Positions 29,756 to 38,377 of a stretch of 64,000 nt of DNA are shown here, piece after piece. The notes below the pieces were generated by a model. It searched no databases. It had not been told where the DNA came from and saw only the letters and a program-made list of their open reading frames with translations. The first letter of the stretch is position 1. Each line of letters starts with the position of its first letter. The DNA is from an uncultured Clostridia bacterium (lineage in GTDB: Bacteria > Bacillota > Clostridia > Christensenellales > Borkfalkiaceae): the NCBI GenBank assembly GCA_934254825.1, contig CAKQMB010000010.1, forward strand, positions 1 through 64,000, read 5' to 3'. A program made the translations under genes and the position numbers.

Positions 29756-31423
29756 ATGAGCGAGAATCGAGAATACATTATAGACAATTTTGCAGGCGGT
29801 GGGGGTGCGAGTACAGGAATTGAATTGGCTCTCGGACAACCAATCGACATCGCAGTAAACCACGACGGCGACGCCATTGCTATGCATACAGTAAACCACC
29901 CATACACCACACATTATCAGGAAGACGTATTTGCTATTAACCCCGAAGAAGCGACTCACGGGCACCCAGTTGGGATTGCATGGTTCTCTCCCGACTGCAA
30001 GCATTTCAGCAAAGCAAAAGGAGATAAACCGGTCGAAAAGAAAATCAGAGGATTATCGTGGGTTATATTAAAGTGGGCTATGTCAACGGTAGCACCAAGA
30101 GTTATCTTTATGGAAAACGTAGAAGAAATCCAAACTTGGTGTCCTTTGATAGAAGTTAATGGAAAAATGAGACCAAATTCCACACGAATAGGCGAAACTT
30201 TCAAGGGCTTTGTACAAATGCTTTCTGGTGGCATATCCGCAAATCACCCCGCTCTTATAGAAGCGTGCGAGTTCTTACATATTGAGCCAGACAGCGATGA
30301 GGCTGGTAAACTCATAAGAGGACTGGGATACAACGTAGAATATCGAATTTTGCGTGCTTGCGACTATGGAGCTCCTACAATCAGAAAAAGATTTTATCTT
30401 GTTGCGAGAAACGACGGACAACCCATCGTGTTTCCCGAACCCACGTATGGGGTTGGAAAAGGATTAAAACCTTACAAAACAGCCGCACAGTGTATAAACT
30501 GGTCTATCCCCTGCCCTTCTATCTTCGGTAGAAAGAAATCACTCGTGGTAAACACTCAGAAGAGAATCGCACGCGGGCTTGACAAATTCGTCGTAAGAAA
30601 CCCAAAGCCGTTTATTTTGCAGGCAAATTATCAAAACGCGCCACAAGACATCGACTCTCCTCTATCAACGGAGACAACGGTCAATAAGCATTTTGTCGCA
30701 ACACCGCTCTTAAGTAAATATTTTTCAGGCGAAAGTCAATGTGGGGCGCCAGTCGACGAACCACTTCCGACAGTTACGGCAGTAGACCATAATGCGCTTG
30801 TTGCTCCGCATTTAATTCAATATTACGGCGGAGATGACCATTCTGCGTCCACAGAAACGCCTCTGGCGACCGTAACGACATTGCCAAGGCATTTTCTCGT
30901 AGAAAGTCATTTATGCGTTCTGAGGCGCAATACAGACTGCAAGGATATGGATAAACCCCTACCCACCATTACTACGTCGGCAGGTCATTTCGCTCAAGTA
31001 ACAACAAAACTGCAAAAGATAAAAGGAACGCAAGACCTTGGCAACTGGAAAGAAATAAGACGTATGTTAAACGATTACGCCGGATATAAGATTGCCGACG
31101 ATGAAATTCTTTTAATAGAAATCAACGGCGAAAAATTCTTTATTTCGGACATCGGAATGAGAATGCTAAAAGCGGAAGAACTAAAATTGGCGCAAGGTTT
31201 TCCAAAAGATTACGTTATCGACATAGAACCATACATAGGAAAGAAATACAGCGAAGCAAAACAAATCGCAAGACTTGGAAACGCAGTCTGCCCACCTGTT
31301 GCAACTGCACTTATAAAGGCTAACTGCCCAGAAATGTGCAATCCTGCGGGCATTTCAACAATGTCTCAGCTTAATAAAATAATTTCAAACCGGAGATGTT
31401 TAAGGCAAAATGGAAGTAATTAG
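29756..31423 (+). CDS. DNA (cytosine-5-)-methyltransferase, 555 aa
   Basis: ATG 29756 follows TTAAAGGAAATGAA; ATG 29681 in the same frame lies within the previous gene. Motif I is DNFAGGGGASTGIELA, the catalytic Cys lies in FSPDCKHFSKAKG (an SPDC form of the PPC motif), ENVEE is motif VI, and RKRFYLVAR and LGNAVCPPVATAL are motifs VIII and X. The region about residues 310-410 holds at least three repeats of the type PLPTVT...H-LV, seen in phage enzymes of this class. It probably marks element DNA against restriction. It overlaps the radical SAM gene by 14 bases. Confidence 0.92.
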   Translation: MSENREYIIDNFAGGGGASTGIELALGQPIDIAVNHDGDAIAMHTVNHPYTTHYQEDVFAINPEEATHGHPVGIAWFSPDCKHFSKAKGDKPVEKKIRGLSWVILKWAMSTVAPRVIFMENVEEIQTWCPLIEVNGKMRPNSTRIGETFKGFVQMLSGGISANHPALIEACEFLHIEPDSDEAGKLIRGLGYNVEYRILRACDYGAPTIRKRFYLVARNDGQPIVFPEPTYGVGKGLKPYKTAAQCINWSIPCPSIFGRKKSLVVNTQKRIARGLDKFVVRNPKPFILQANYQNAPQDIDSPLSTETTVNKHFVATPLLSKYFSGESQCGAPVDEPLPTVTAVDHNALVAPHLIQYYGGDDHSASTETPLATVTTLPRHFLVESHLCVLRRNTDCKDMDKPLPTITTSAGHFAQVTTKLQKIKGTQDLGNWKEIRRMLNDYAGYKIADDEILLIEINGEKFFISDIGMRMLKAEELKLAQGFPKDYVIDIEPYIGKKYSEAKQIARLGNAVCPPVATALIKANCPEMCNPAGISTMSQLNKIISNRRCLRQNGSN

Positions 31424-32378
31424 AACACATACTGGTAAAATATATGTAGATAGCGAGAGAAAACTCGAATTTCTAACGGTCGGCGATTATGGCAAAGAAA
31501 ACAATATTAAAGCCGAGTTTTTGGGACTCAAAAGAGAAATCAATGGGGTAAAACATCACGACGTTGACCTTAAAGATAAATGGGTTGCAACAATCAGTAC
31601 CCAAAAAGGCTGTCCAATGCGTTGTCAATTTTGCGATTGTCCTAAATATGGATTTTTTGGAAACGCATCAAAAGAAGATTTATGCTATCAAATTGAGACT
31701 TTGTTGGCAAATGAAACAACCAAAGAAACCAACAGGTTTAACGTGCATTATGCAAGAATGGGCGAACCGACATTCAATCTTAACGTTCTTGATTTTACAA
31801 AGAACTACTTAAAGAAGTTAGTCCAAAACCACATAAATGCAAAAACAATTCATCCAGTTGTCTCAACAATGCTTCCAAAATCAAATAAAAACTTAATCCC
31901 GTTTCTTATGGAATGGTGCTCAATAAAAAATGATATTTATAATGGCGAAGCTGGATTGCAATTCAGCATCAACACAACCATCGAATTCCAAAGGCAAAAA
32001 CAATTCAACGGAATGAGCTTATCCCTCGAGGAGATTTCTGCGATTGCGAGACAACTCCCCTCTCCTCGTGGAAGAAAGTACACACTGAATTTTGCCGTTA
32101 CAAAAGACACCATCCTTGATGCAAAAGAATTGTCGCGATTGTTCGACAAAGAAAAATTTATTGCAAAAATAACTCCAATCCACAAAACTAACTCAGCTAT
32201 TACAAATGGTTTCGGCGTTACTACCGAATATACCGACTATGACGTATATAGAGATTTTGAAAAACCTTTGCTTAATGAAGGATGGCAAGTAATTGTATTC
32301 GTTCCAAGCGAAGAAGAAGACAGTGATAGAATCACCTGTGGGAATGCATTGATAAGTGGCTATGTAAAGGGTAAATAG
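31410..32378 (+). CDS. RlmN/Cfr-like radical SAM protein, 322 aa
   Basis: The product has a radical SAM cluster motif in STQKGCPMRCQFCDCPKYGFFG, with later motifs of the RlmN/Cfr family (HYARMGEPTFN, SINTT, TCGNALISG). RlmN carries a Cys seven residues before the first cluster Cys (Cys118 in E. coli), needed to release the methylated base. Here that place holds Thr (TISTQKGC). So either the methyl transfer chemistry is altered or the protein does something else. The other family Cys, in ITCGNAL, is present. It is coupled to the methyltransferase and to the Pth2 gene. Confidence 0.75.
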   Translation: MEVIRTHTGKIYVDSERKLEFLTVGDYGKENNIKAEFLGLKREINGVKHHDVDLKDKWVATISTQKGCPMRCQFCDCPKYGFFGNASKEDLCYQIETLLANETTKETNRFNVHYARMGEPTFNLNVLDFTKNYLKKLVQNHINAKTIHPVVSTMLPKSNKNLIPFLMEWCSIKNDIYNGEAGLQFSINTTIEFQRQKQFNGMSLSLEEISAIARQLPSPRGRKYTLNFAVTKDTILDAKELSRLFDKEKFIAKITPIHKTNSAITNGFGVTTEYTDYDVYRDFEKPLLNEGWQVIVFVPSEEEDSDRITCGNALISGYVKGK

Positions 32379-32381
32379 AAA

Positions 32382-32795
32382 ATGAGACAAGTAATTATAG
32401 CAAGAAAGGATTTGCAAATGACGCCCGGGAAATTAGCAGCGCAATGTTGTCACGCTTCTCTCGCCTTTATTACGTCGCCAATGAAAGCAAATCATACAAG
32501 AGAATGCGTGATAAAAGACGATGTTTTTGAAAACTGGATTTGCGGAATATTCACAAAGACTATTTGCGAAGCAAAAAACAAGAATCAGCTTATGAAGGCG
32601 ATTAAAGTAGCAAAAGAGTTAGGACTTGTTGAAAATAAAGACTACTTTTGTATACGAGATTGTTGTTTGACTGAACTTACTCCCGAAGAAGTAGACGAAA
32701 ACGGCGTCGGAAGAGTTTTAACTTGCATAGGCTTTGCTCCTCTCCCTGATGAAATTGCTCACAAGATAAGTAAAAAGTTCCAACTTTATAAATAA
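32382..32795 (+). CDS. Archaeal/eukaryotic-type peptidyl-tRNA hydrolase (Pth2), 137 aa
   Basis: The product begins MRQVIIARKDLQMTPGKLAAQCCHASLAF, the typical Pth2 opening (R-D-L-x-M-x-x-G-K-x-A-A-Q-x-x-H), and ends with TCIGFAPLPDEIAHKI. Pth2 releases peptides from stalled peptidyl-tRNA. The family is common in archaea and eukaryotes but rare in Bacteria outside phages and mobile elements. It is the last gene of the element and fits its focus on tRNA. Confidence 0.88.
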   Translation: MRQVIIARKDLQMTPGKLAAQCCHASLAFITSPMKANHTRECVIKDDVFENWICGIFTKTICEAKNKNQLMKAIKVAKELGLVENKDYFCIRDCCLTELTPEEVDENGVGRVLTCIGFAPLPDEIAHKISKKFQLYK

Positions 32796-32800
32796 AAATT

Positions 32801-32826
32801 GTCCACGGGAGTTAAAATGCGTGGAC
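32801..32826. repeat. Hairpin at the right end of the element
   Basis: GTCCACG (32801-32807) pairs with CGTGGAC (32820-32826). A third GTGGAC lies at 32832-32837. It could be the terminator of the Pth2 transcript or an arm-type recombinase site. Confidence 0.5.
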
Positions 32827-32858
32827 ACTGGGTGGACAAGAGATTATGGATAAACAAC

Positions 32859-32915
32859 ATAAAACACAATATATAGTTATAGTTAAGCCAATTTTATCCA
32901 CATATTGTGTTTTAT
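32859..32915. repeat. 14-bp perfect inverted repeat, possible attachment or end site
   Basis: ATAAAACACAATAT (32859-32872) is the exact reverse complement of 32902-32915, with a 29-nt centre. It lies beyond the last element gene and before the chromosomal gene, where an attachment region is expected. A terminator reading is also possible but there is no strong G-C content. Confidence 0.5.
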
Positions 32916-32980
32916 TAAAGGCTGTGCGTTAATTGGTATAATAGATGCACATTTCAGAGCTATAAAAGTTTACGATTTTT

Positions 32981-33014
32981 ATAATATAATTATGACAATA
33001 ATATAATTATGACA
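32981..33014. repeat. 17-bp tandem direct repeat near the element-chromosome junction
   Basis: ATAATATAATTATGACA occurs at 32981-32997 and again at 32998-33014. It abuts the bidirectional terminator of the chromosome side. It could be part of the integration site or an incidental AT-rich duplication. Confidence 0.5.
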
Positions 33015-33018
33015 ATAA

Positions 33019-33058
33019 AAAAGACTGCGTTTTTCTTACGGAATTTACGCAGTCTTTT
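33019..33058. terminator. Bidirectional terminator
   Basis: AAAAGACTGCG (33019-33029) pairs perfectly with CGCAGTCTTTT (33048-33058). It separates the mobile element from the minus-strand chain-length gene and probably stops transcription from both sides. Confidence 0.8.
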
Positions 33059-33090
33059 GTTATACAAGTTTTTATAAGCCGAAATATTTT

Positions 33091-33849
33091 TTAATTTTTA
33101 TTTGCGTGCTTTTTGTTTGCGGCGGACAAGGCTATCAGAACCGCAACGCAAAGAGATACGGCTACGCCCGCAACGAAAAATACGAGCGTGTATTTGACGA
33201 CTCTGCTAAATCTCCCCTGCGGTTCCTGCAAAAGAGGTTCGGAAAGAACGGATATTCTGTCTGCATAAACTTCGAAAACAGCTTTTTCTCCGTCCTTTTC
33301 GTTTACCGTTTCAAGGAAAGAGTCTATTATACATTGAAGCATTTTTTCGGGATTATTTACAGTAGATTTAAAGGCAAGGAAAATCTGCGACGACTGACTC
33401 GAACACGATAATCCTTTTCTTATTACGCTGAGTTTAACGGGCTTAGCGGCGGCTTCGAGATAATTTTTATTGTATTTTTCCATTGCCGCGACATATACCA
33501 CGTCGTTATTCGTGTTGAAAAACGCCAAGGCGTTGTGTGCTATCGTGGTCGCATAAGAAAGCGCGGCTTCTTCCGCATTGTTCTTGCTGGCGTCGATTAT
33601 CGTATATTTTTTTCCGTCCGGTCCTTCGATGATTTTCGAAGGTTCGCCGTATTCGGTTTCGACCTTTACCGAAAGAGAAGCCGTTGCCGTGTATTCGGTA
33701 GCCATGAAAAAATACGAATAAACGGCGCCGAGAGCCGACATAGCGACGACAATGGCAATAAAAAGAACGAACTTTTTCTTTATTACGGCAAAAACGTCCG
33801 CAAACGAAATCACGTTATCTTCTTTTTTAATTACGTTTTCTTCCTGCAT
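33091..33849 (-). CDS. Wzz/YveK-type polysaccharide chain-length or tyrosine-kinase modulator, 252 aa
   Basis: The start is ATG 33849 behind AAAGGGGTTTTT. A first membrane segment (VLFIAIVVAMSALGAVYSYFF, about residues 27-47) precedes an extracytoplasmic part with alternating strands, and a second segment (YTLVFFVAGVAVSLCVAVLIAL) lies near the end. This is the Wzz/YveK topology. The protein normally sets polysaccharide chain length or activates a partner kinase. It is the first chromosomal gene and stands alone, transcribed toward the element. Confidence 0.75.
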   Translation of the reverse strand: MQEENVIKKEDNVISFADVFAVIKKKFVLFIAIVVAMSALGAVYSYFFMATEYTATASLSVKVETEYGEPSKIIEGPDGKKYTIIDASKNNAEEAALSYATTIAHNALAFFNTNNDVVYVAAMEKYNKNYLEAAAKPVKLSVIRKGLSCSSQSSQIFLAFKSTVNNPEKMLQCIIDSFLETVNEKDGEKAVFEVYADRISVLSEPLLQEPQGRFSRVVKYTLVFFVAGVAVSLCVAVLIALSAANKKHANKN

Positions 33850-33985
33850 AAAAACCCCTTTGATATTTTTTGTTTTTCCGACAAATCGCAAAAGCTCCCT
33901 GTCCGATAAATAATAGCACATTATTAAATGTTTGTAAAGCGTTTTAGTCGTATCACCGTTTCGGGTTCTCCGCTTTATGCCAAAC

Positions 33986-34311
33986 AAGAACAATACAAAC
34001 TATGCCAAAACGCCACAATTTTCGCGCTTTTTGTTAAATTCTCGCTTGAAGTACATATAGTACGTCTGCGTTCGCCTTTACCAAAAATCATCGAAAATAT
34101 CGGCGTTTTGGTTGCGGGCAAGTCTGACGGCGAGTTTTTAGGCTAAGACAAGACACGCGAACGGGTTAATACTTAATGTATAAGCCGCGAGCGTAACGAC
34201 GTATTAGTCAAAAATTCGCCGTCAGACCATGGTTCGTATTATTCTTGTCTGGCATGCCGGATAAGAACAATACAAACTATGCCAAAACGCCGCAATTTGC
34301 ACGCTTTTTGT
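33986..34311. repeat. Direct repeat pair flanking a MITE-like inverted-repeat element
   Basis: About 48 bases at 33986-34033 (AAGAACAATACAAACTATGCC...) recur at 34263-34311 with few differences. Between them lies a 106-bp element, 34122-34227, whose ends are inverted repeats matching at 17 of 18 positions (GTCTGACGGCGA...). A partial relative of the element end occurs near 46.97 kb. The 300 bases between the genes contain no other feature. Confidence 0.7.
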
Positions 34312-35621
34312 CATTTTCCGCGCTTTTCGCGAAGTTTTTTTACTTCCGTTTCGAAACCGTTATTCCCGGGTTTATAAAAAACGCTGCCTTTAAGCGAATC
34401 GGGAAGGTACTGCTGTTCGACGTAACCGCCGTAATCGTGCGGATATTTATACTCCCTGCTCTTCGCTTTCGCTTCTTTATCGCCGAAAACGGCGTTCCTT
34501 ATGTGCATCGGAACGGTATCGTCCTTCGTGCTTTCCGCCGCCGCCTGCGCCGCGTTCATCGCAACGACCACGGAATTGGATTTCGGAGCTTCGCACACAT
34601 AAATTATCGCTTCCGACAAAGGGAGCAACCCCTCGGGGTATCCCATATTCTGAAACGCGGTCATCGCGCTCGAACAAACTATGAGCGCCCTCGGATCAGC
34701 CATACCGACGTCCTCCGCGGAATGCGCGAGAAGTCTTCTGAAAATAAGAAGCGGATCGCCGCCGCCCGAAATAATTCTGTGGGCGTAATAAAGCGCGGCG
34801 TCGCTGTCGCTGCCTCTTAACGACTTGCAGAACGCGCTTAACATATCGTAATAGGAGTTTTCGTCATACGAAAGCGCCTTTCTCTGAATGGACTGCTCCG
34901 CGTCTTTCAGCGTGACGGTGATTTTACCGTTTTTGTCGGCTTCGGTGGTCAAAACCGCAAGTTCCAAGGCGTTGTAAGCCGTTCTCAGATCTCCGCCGCT
35001 CATAGAAGCGATATGATTTAACGCCTCGTCTTTCACTTCGAGATTAAATTCGCCATAGCCGCGTTTTTTATCGTTTATCGCTCTTAAAAGAGCTTTTTTG
35101 ACAGTCTCGTCGTCCAGCCTTTTAAACTCGAAGACCCTGCACCTCGAAACTATTGCGGGCGTCATTGCCGCATAAGGATTTTCGGTCGTAGAACCGATGA
35201 AAATAATCGTTCCCTGCTCGATTGCGGGGAGAAGACTGTCGGACTGAGTTTTGCTGAACCGGTGGCATTCGTCGAGAAGAAGATATGTCTTTTTGCCGTA
35301 AAGTTTAAGGTTTTCCCGAGCTTCGTCCACGGCTTTTTTTACGTCCGCAACGCCGCTCGAAACGGCGTTCAACTTGACGAAATTGCCGCTTGTGGAATTA
35401 GCTATGATATTTGCGAGCGTGGTTTTGCCCGTTCCGGGAGGTCCCCAGAAAATGCAACTGCCCACTTTGTCGAGCGAAATCGCCCTGCGAAGCAAGCTGT
35501 TATCCTCGCAAATATGGCTCTGCCCCAAAAACTCGCGGAGCGAGACGGGTCTCATCCTCTCCGCCAAAGGGGCGTTCGCTTTATTTTTTTCTTCGTTTAT
35601 TACATCGAAAATATCGTACAT
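34311..35621 (-). CDS. rarA: Replication-associated recombination protein A (RarA/MgsA), 436 aa
   Basis: The product begins MYDIFDVINEEKNKANAPLAERMRP. Walker A is WGPPGTGKTTLANIIA, and Walker B reads LLLDECHRF, typical of the AAA+ clamp-loader-like family. Sensor GSTTENPY and the C-terminal helical part (DVGMADPRAL) match RarA. The length is normal. RarA acts at stalled replication forks. It faces the YlbJ gene at a divergent promoter region. Confidence 0.93.
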   Translation of the reverse strand: MYDIFDVINEEKNKANAPLAERMRPVSLREFLGQSHICEDNSLLRRAISLDKVGSCIFWGPPGTGKTTLANIIANSTSGNFVKLNAVSSGVADVKKAVDEARENLKLYGKKTYLLLDECHRFSKTQSDSLLPAIEQGTIIFIGSTTENPYAAMTPAIVSRCRVFEFKRLDDETVKKALLRAINDKKRGYGEFNLEVKDEALNHIASMSGGDLRTAYNALELAVLTTEADKNGKITVTLKDAEQSIQRKALSYDENSYYDMLSAFCKSLRGSDSDAALYYAHRIISGGGDPLLIFRRLLAHSAEDVGMADPRALIVCSSAMTAFQNMGYPEGLLPLSEAIIYVCEAPKSNSVVVAMNAAQAAAESTKDDTVPMHIRNAVFGDKEAKAKSREYKYPHDYGGYVEQQYLPDSLKGSVFYKPGNNGFETEVKKLREKRGK

Positions 35622-35662
35622 TTTTTCCTCATTTTTTCAAAGCTTCGGCAGTATGATAAACT

Positions 35663-36655
35663 ATGAACAAAATTTTTACCGCAAACAGATTTTTCAAATT
35701 CATTGTCGCCGCCGTCGTTTCGGCGTGCATGCTCGTCATTCTGTTTCGCCCCGAAATTTATATTTCATCGGCTTTCGAAGGAATAAAACTATGGGCGATC
35801 GTGGTCTTGCCGTCGCTTTTGCCATTTTTCTTCTGCACCGCACTGCTTTCGCAAACGGGCGTAACGAACAAAACGGCAAGACTTCTCGAAAAGCCTTGCA
35901 AATTTCTGTTCCGAACGAGCGGTTATGCCGCTTACGCGTTTTTGACGAGCGTTTTGTCGGGTTATCCCGTAGGCGCGAAGATCATAGGCGATCTCGGCGA
36001 AAACGGACTTATAAGCAAGGACGAAGCGACGAAAATGTCGGCTTTTTGTTCCACGTCGGGTCCGCTTTTTATCGCGGGGAGCGTCGGAACGGGTATGTTC
36101 GGTTCGGCAAAAGCGGGAAGATTTCTGCTTTTGATCCATATTCTCTCCGCCGTAACCGTGGGGCTGATTTTTCGATTTATCGGGAAACCGAATACCGCCG
36201 AAAACGGAAAAACCGTCTCCGAAACCCGTCGGAAGACAAGCGACAACGTTCTTTACGATTGCGTTTTTTCCTCGGTCGTTTCGATTGCGGTCGTCGGCGG
36301 GTTTATATGCGTGTTTTATGTTTTAGCCGATATCGCCGAAAATAACGATCTGCTTTTCCCCGTCCGTAAAATCGTTGAATTTATTACGGGAAGCACAGAA
36401 CTTTCGAAAGCCTTTTCTTACGGACTTATCGAATGCACAAGGGGTTGCAAAATGCTTGCAAACTGCGGTTTATCGACTTATAGCCTCACTTTTGCTTCTA
36501 TGCTCATCGCTTTCGGGGGCGTTTCCGTTCTCGTTCAATCGATAAGTTTTCTTAAAAAAGCTGGCGTTAAAATCTCGTATTTTTTGTCGGCAAAAGCCGT
36601 TCAGACGCTACTTGCCGCGATCTACTGCGTTGTTTTATATCGTATGTTTTTCTGA
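35663..36655 (+). CDS. ylbJ: Sporulation integral membrane protein YlbJ-like, 330 aa
   Basis: The product has many hydrophobic segments and the conserved YlbJ/nucleoside-transporter-like gate motif LSGYPVGAKIIGDL. The rest (GPLFIAGSVGTGMFG and GLIECTRGC) also matches YlbJ. In Bacillus the protein is needed for spore coat-related heat resistance. Its presence suggests the host can form spores, or once could. It starts at 35663 with a weak ribosome binding site. Confidence 0.85.
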   Translation: MNKIFTANRFFKFIVAAVVSACMLVILFRPEIYISSAFEGIKLWAIVVLPSLLPFFFCTALLSQTGVTNKTARLLEKPCKFLFRTSGYAAYAFLTSVLSGYPVGAKIIGDLGENGLISKDEATKMSAFCSTSGPLFIAGSVGTGMFGSAKAGRFLLLIHILSAVTVGLIFRFIGKPNTAENGKTVSETRRKTSDNVLYDCVFSSVVSIAVVGGFICVFYVLADIAENNDLLFPVRKIVEFITGSTELSKAFSYGLIECTRGCKMLANCGLSTYSLTFASMLIAFGGVSVLVQSISFLKKAGVKISYFLSAKAVQTLLAAIYCVVLYRMFF

Positions 36656-36693
36656 AACAAAATCTTTGCGACGTAAAAGCGTTTTCGGCGAAG

Positions 36694-37155
36694 TTATAAC
36701 AGACCGACAATCTCGTCGGGAACATACCTGTCGGCGTTTCTGCCGAACTTTAAAAGCTCTCTTACGACCGACGAACTGACCTGAACGTTAAGATCGCTGC
36801 ACGGCATATAAACGGTGACGATTTCGGGCATAAGTTCGGAATTCACGAAATTCATTTCGTTTTCGTACTCGTAGTCCCTGCCGTTTCTGAGTCCTCTCAC
36901 GTTGTATTTCGCGCCCTCTTTCAAAAGAAGATCGACGAGAAGCCCCTCGTGATACAAGACTTTTACGTTTTTATACTTCGCACAGGTCTTTTTGAGAAAA
37001 TCAAGCCTTTTTTCGACGGAAAACATCGTCGTTTTATTGACGTTCACGCAAATCGCGACGATAACCTCATCGAAAAGCTCGGAGCATTTCGCGATGATTT
37101 CTTCGTGTCCTTTCGTTACGGGATCGAACGTTCCCGCAAAAACGCACTTTTTCAT
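36694..37155 (-). CDS. coaD: Phosphopantetheine adenylyltransferase, 153 aa
   Basis: The product begins MKKCVFAGTFDPVTKGHEEII, with the T/HxGH-type nucleotidyltransferase motif TFDPVTKGHEEI, then RGLRNGRDYEYENEM typical of CoaD. Length is normal. It makes dephospho-CoA from 4'-phosphopantetheine. The gene follows rsmD by 10 bases, the usual rsmD-coaD pair. Confidence 0.95.
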   Translation of the reverse strand: MKKCVFAGTFDPVTKGHEEIIAKCSELFDEVIVAICVNVNKTTMFSVEKRLDFLKKTCAKYKNVKVLYHEGLLVDLLLKEGAKYNVRGLRNGRDYEYENEMNFVNSELMPEIVTVYMPCSDLNVQVSSSVVRELLKFGRNADRYVPDEIVGLL

Positions 37156-37165
37156 TTCAGTCTCC

Positions 37166-37693
37166 TTAAATCTCCTCGTAAAAATCGAAGACGGCTATGC
37201 CGTAAACGCGCGTATCGATAAGTTTTAACCCCTCGATTTCTCCCGCGCTTTTTCCCGAATGCTCGTAAATAATCCGTCCGCCGTCTTTTAAAAGTCCGTT
37301 ATCTTTAACGGCTTTAACGACGGGAGTCGCGTCGAGCGCGTAAGGCGGATCGAGAAAGACGAAATCGAACTTTTCTCTCGTTACGGAAACGTAAGAAAGC
37401 GCGTCGCCCTCGTAAACGTCCGCTTTTTCCTTCAAATAAGCGAGATTTTCTTTAAGAAGTTTTACGCTTTCTTTGGAATTGTCCGCAAAAACGACCTTAT
37501 TTGCGCCGCGCGAAATCGCTTCCAGACCGATCCCGCCCGTTCCCGAATACAAATCGAGAAAGTCCGACCCCGCAACGTCGAATTGAATTATATTGAACAA
37601 CGCTTCTTTCGCCCTGTCGGACGTAGGACGAATATCCCTGCCCTTGAACTCTTTAAGCGTTCTGCCTCTGTGTTTTCCCGCAATAATTCTCAT
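37166..37693 (-). CDS. rsmD: 16S rRNA (guanine966-N2)-methyltransferase RsmD, 175 aa
   Basis: The product begins MRIIAGKHRGRTLKEFKGRDIRPTSDR, followed by SAM-binding FLDLYSGTGGIGLEAISRGA and the DPPY catalytic motif (FLDPPYALD). Full length. It methylates 16S rRNA at G966. The queH, rsmD and coaD genes form one operon with 10- to 12-base gaps. Confidence 0.95.
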   Translation of the reverse strand: MRIIAGKHRGRTLKEFKGRDIRPTSDRAKEALFNIIQFDVAGSDFLDLYSGTGGIGLEAISRGANKVVFADNSKESVKLLKENLAYLKEKADVYEGDALSYVSVTREKFDFVFLDPPYALDATPVVKAVKDNGLLKDGGRIIYEHSGKSAGEIEGLKLIDTRVYGIAVFDFYEEI

Positions 37694-37705
37694 TTTATTC
37701 TTCTT

Positions 37706-38326
37706 TTACTCTTCCGTCGTAAGGTGCGAATACTTGGAATAAATGCACCCGCAATAATGCTGTCTGTACAGTTCGTGTTCTTTGGAAAGCTCGATCGAGC
37801 GTTTGTATCCGTTTTCCTTTTTAAAGTCGTTCACAAGGTACTTCGCCGTCGACTTCTCGCCGATTTTTAATCCGATTTCGTTGATAATATCGGCGTTTTT
37901 ATGCGGACTTACCGTAAGCGTTGAGCAAAAATAATCGTAACCGCCCTCTTCCGCAATCTTAGCGGTTTCCTCTAAACGCATGGAAAAGCAGACTTTGCAA
38001 CGTTCCCCGCCCTCGGGTTCTTTTTCGAGACCTTTGACTTTTTCGAAAAATTCGACGGATCTGTATCTTCCGTCTATAATCCCGATTTTTTCACCGTAAG
38101 CTTCTTTAAGAAATCTTTTCTGTTCGTTAAGCCTTAAATTGTATTCTTCGCTTTCGGTAATGTTCGGATTGAAATAAAAAACCGTAATCGAAAAGAACGG
38201 TTCGAGCCGTTCTATAACAGCCGTGGAACAAGGTCCGCAACAACTGTGAAGCAGAAGAGTTTTCTTCTCTCCGTTAAATTTTTCGATTTCCTTTCTCATT
38301 TCGAAATCGTAATTTATTTTGTTCAT
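37706..38326 (-). CDS. queH: Epoxyqueuosine reductase QueH, 206 aa
   Basis: The product has the QueH Cys motif LLHSCCGPCSTAVIERL near the N-terminus, then GERCKVCFSMRLEETA and a C-terminal YCGCIYS, which together hold the iron-sulfur and active Cys residues. It reduces epoxyqueuosine to queuosine in tRNA. It starts the operon with rsmD and coaD. Confidence 0.92.
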   Translation of the reverse strand: MNKINYDFEMRKEIEKFNGEKKTLLLHSCCGPCSTAVIERLEPFFSITVFYFNPNITESEEYNLRLNEQKRFLKEAYGEKIGIIDGRYRSVEFFEKVKGLEKEPEGGERCKVCFSMRLEETAKIAEEGGYDYFCSTLTVSPHKNADIINEIGLKIGEKSTAKYLVNDFKKENGYKRSIELSKEHELYRQHYCGCIYSKYSHLTTEE

Positions 38327-38377
38327 ATTCCTTAATCAAAACCGAAAAGTCGGTCTATAAGTCGATTAACTCGCATT

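Noticed and set aside
35374..36345. 323-aa plus-strand frame across rarA and ylbJ
   Set aside because: It is a shadow of rarA (minus) and ylbJ (another frame) with arginine-rich, low-complexity translation.
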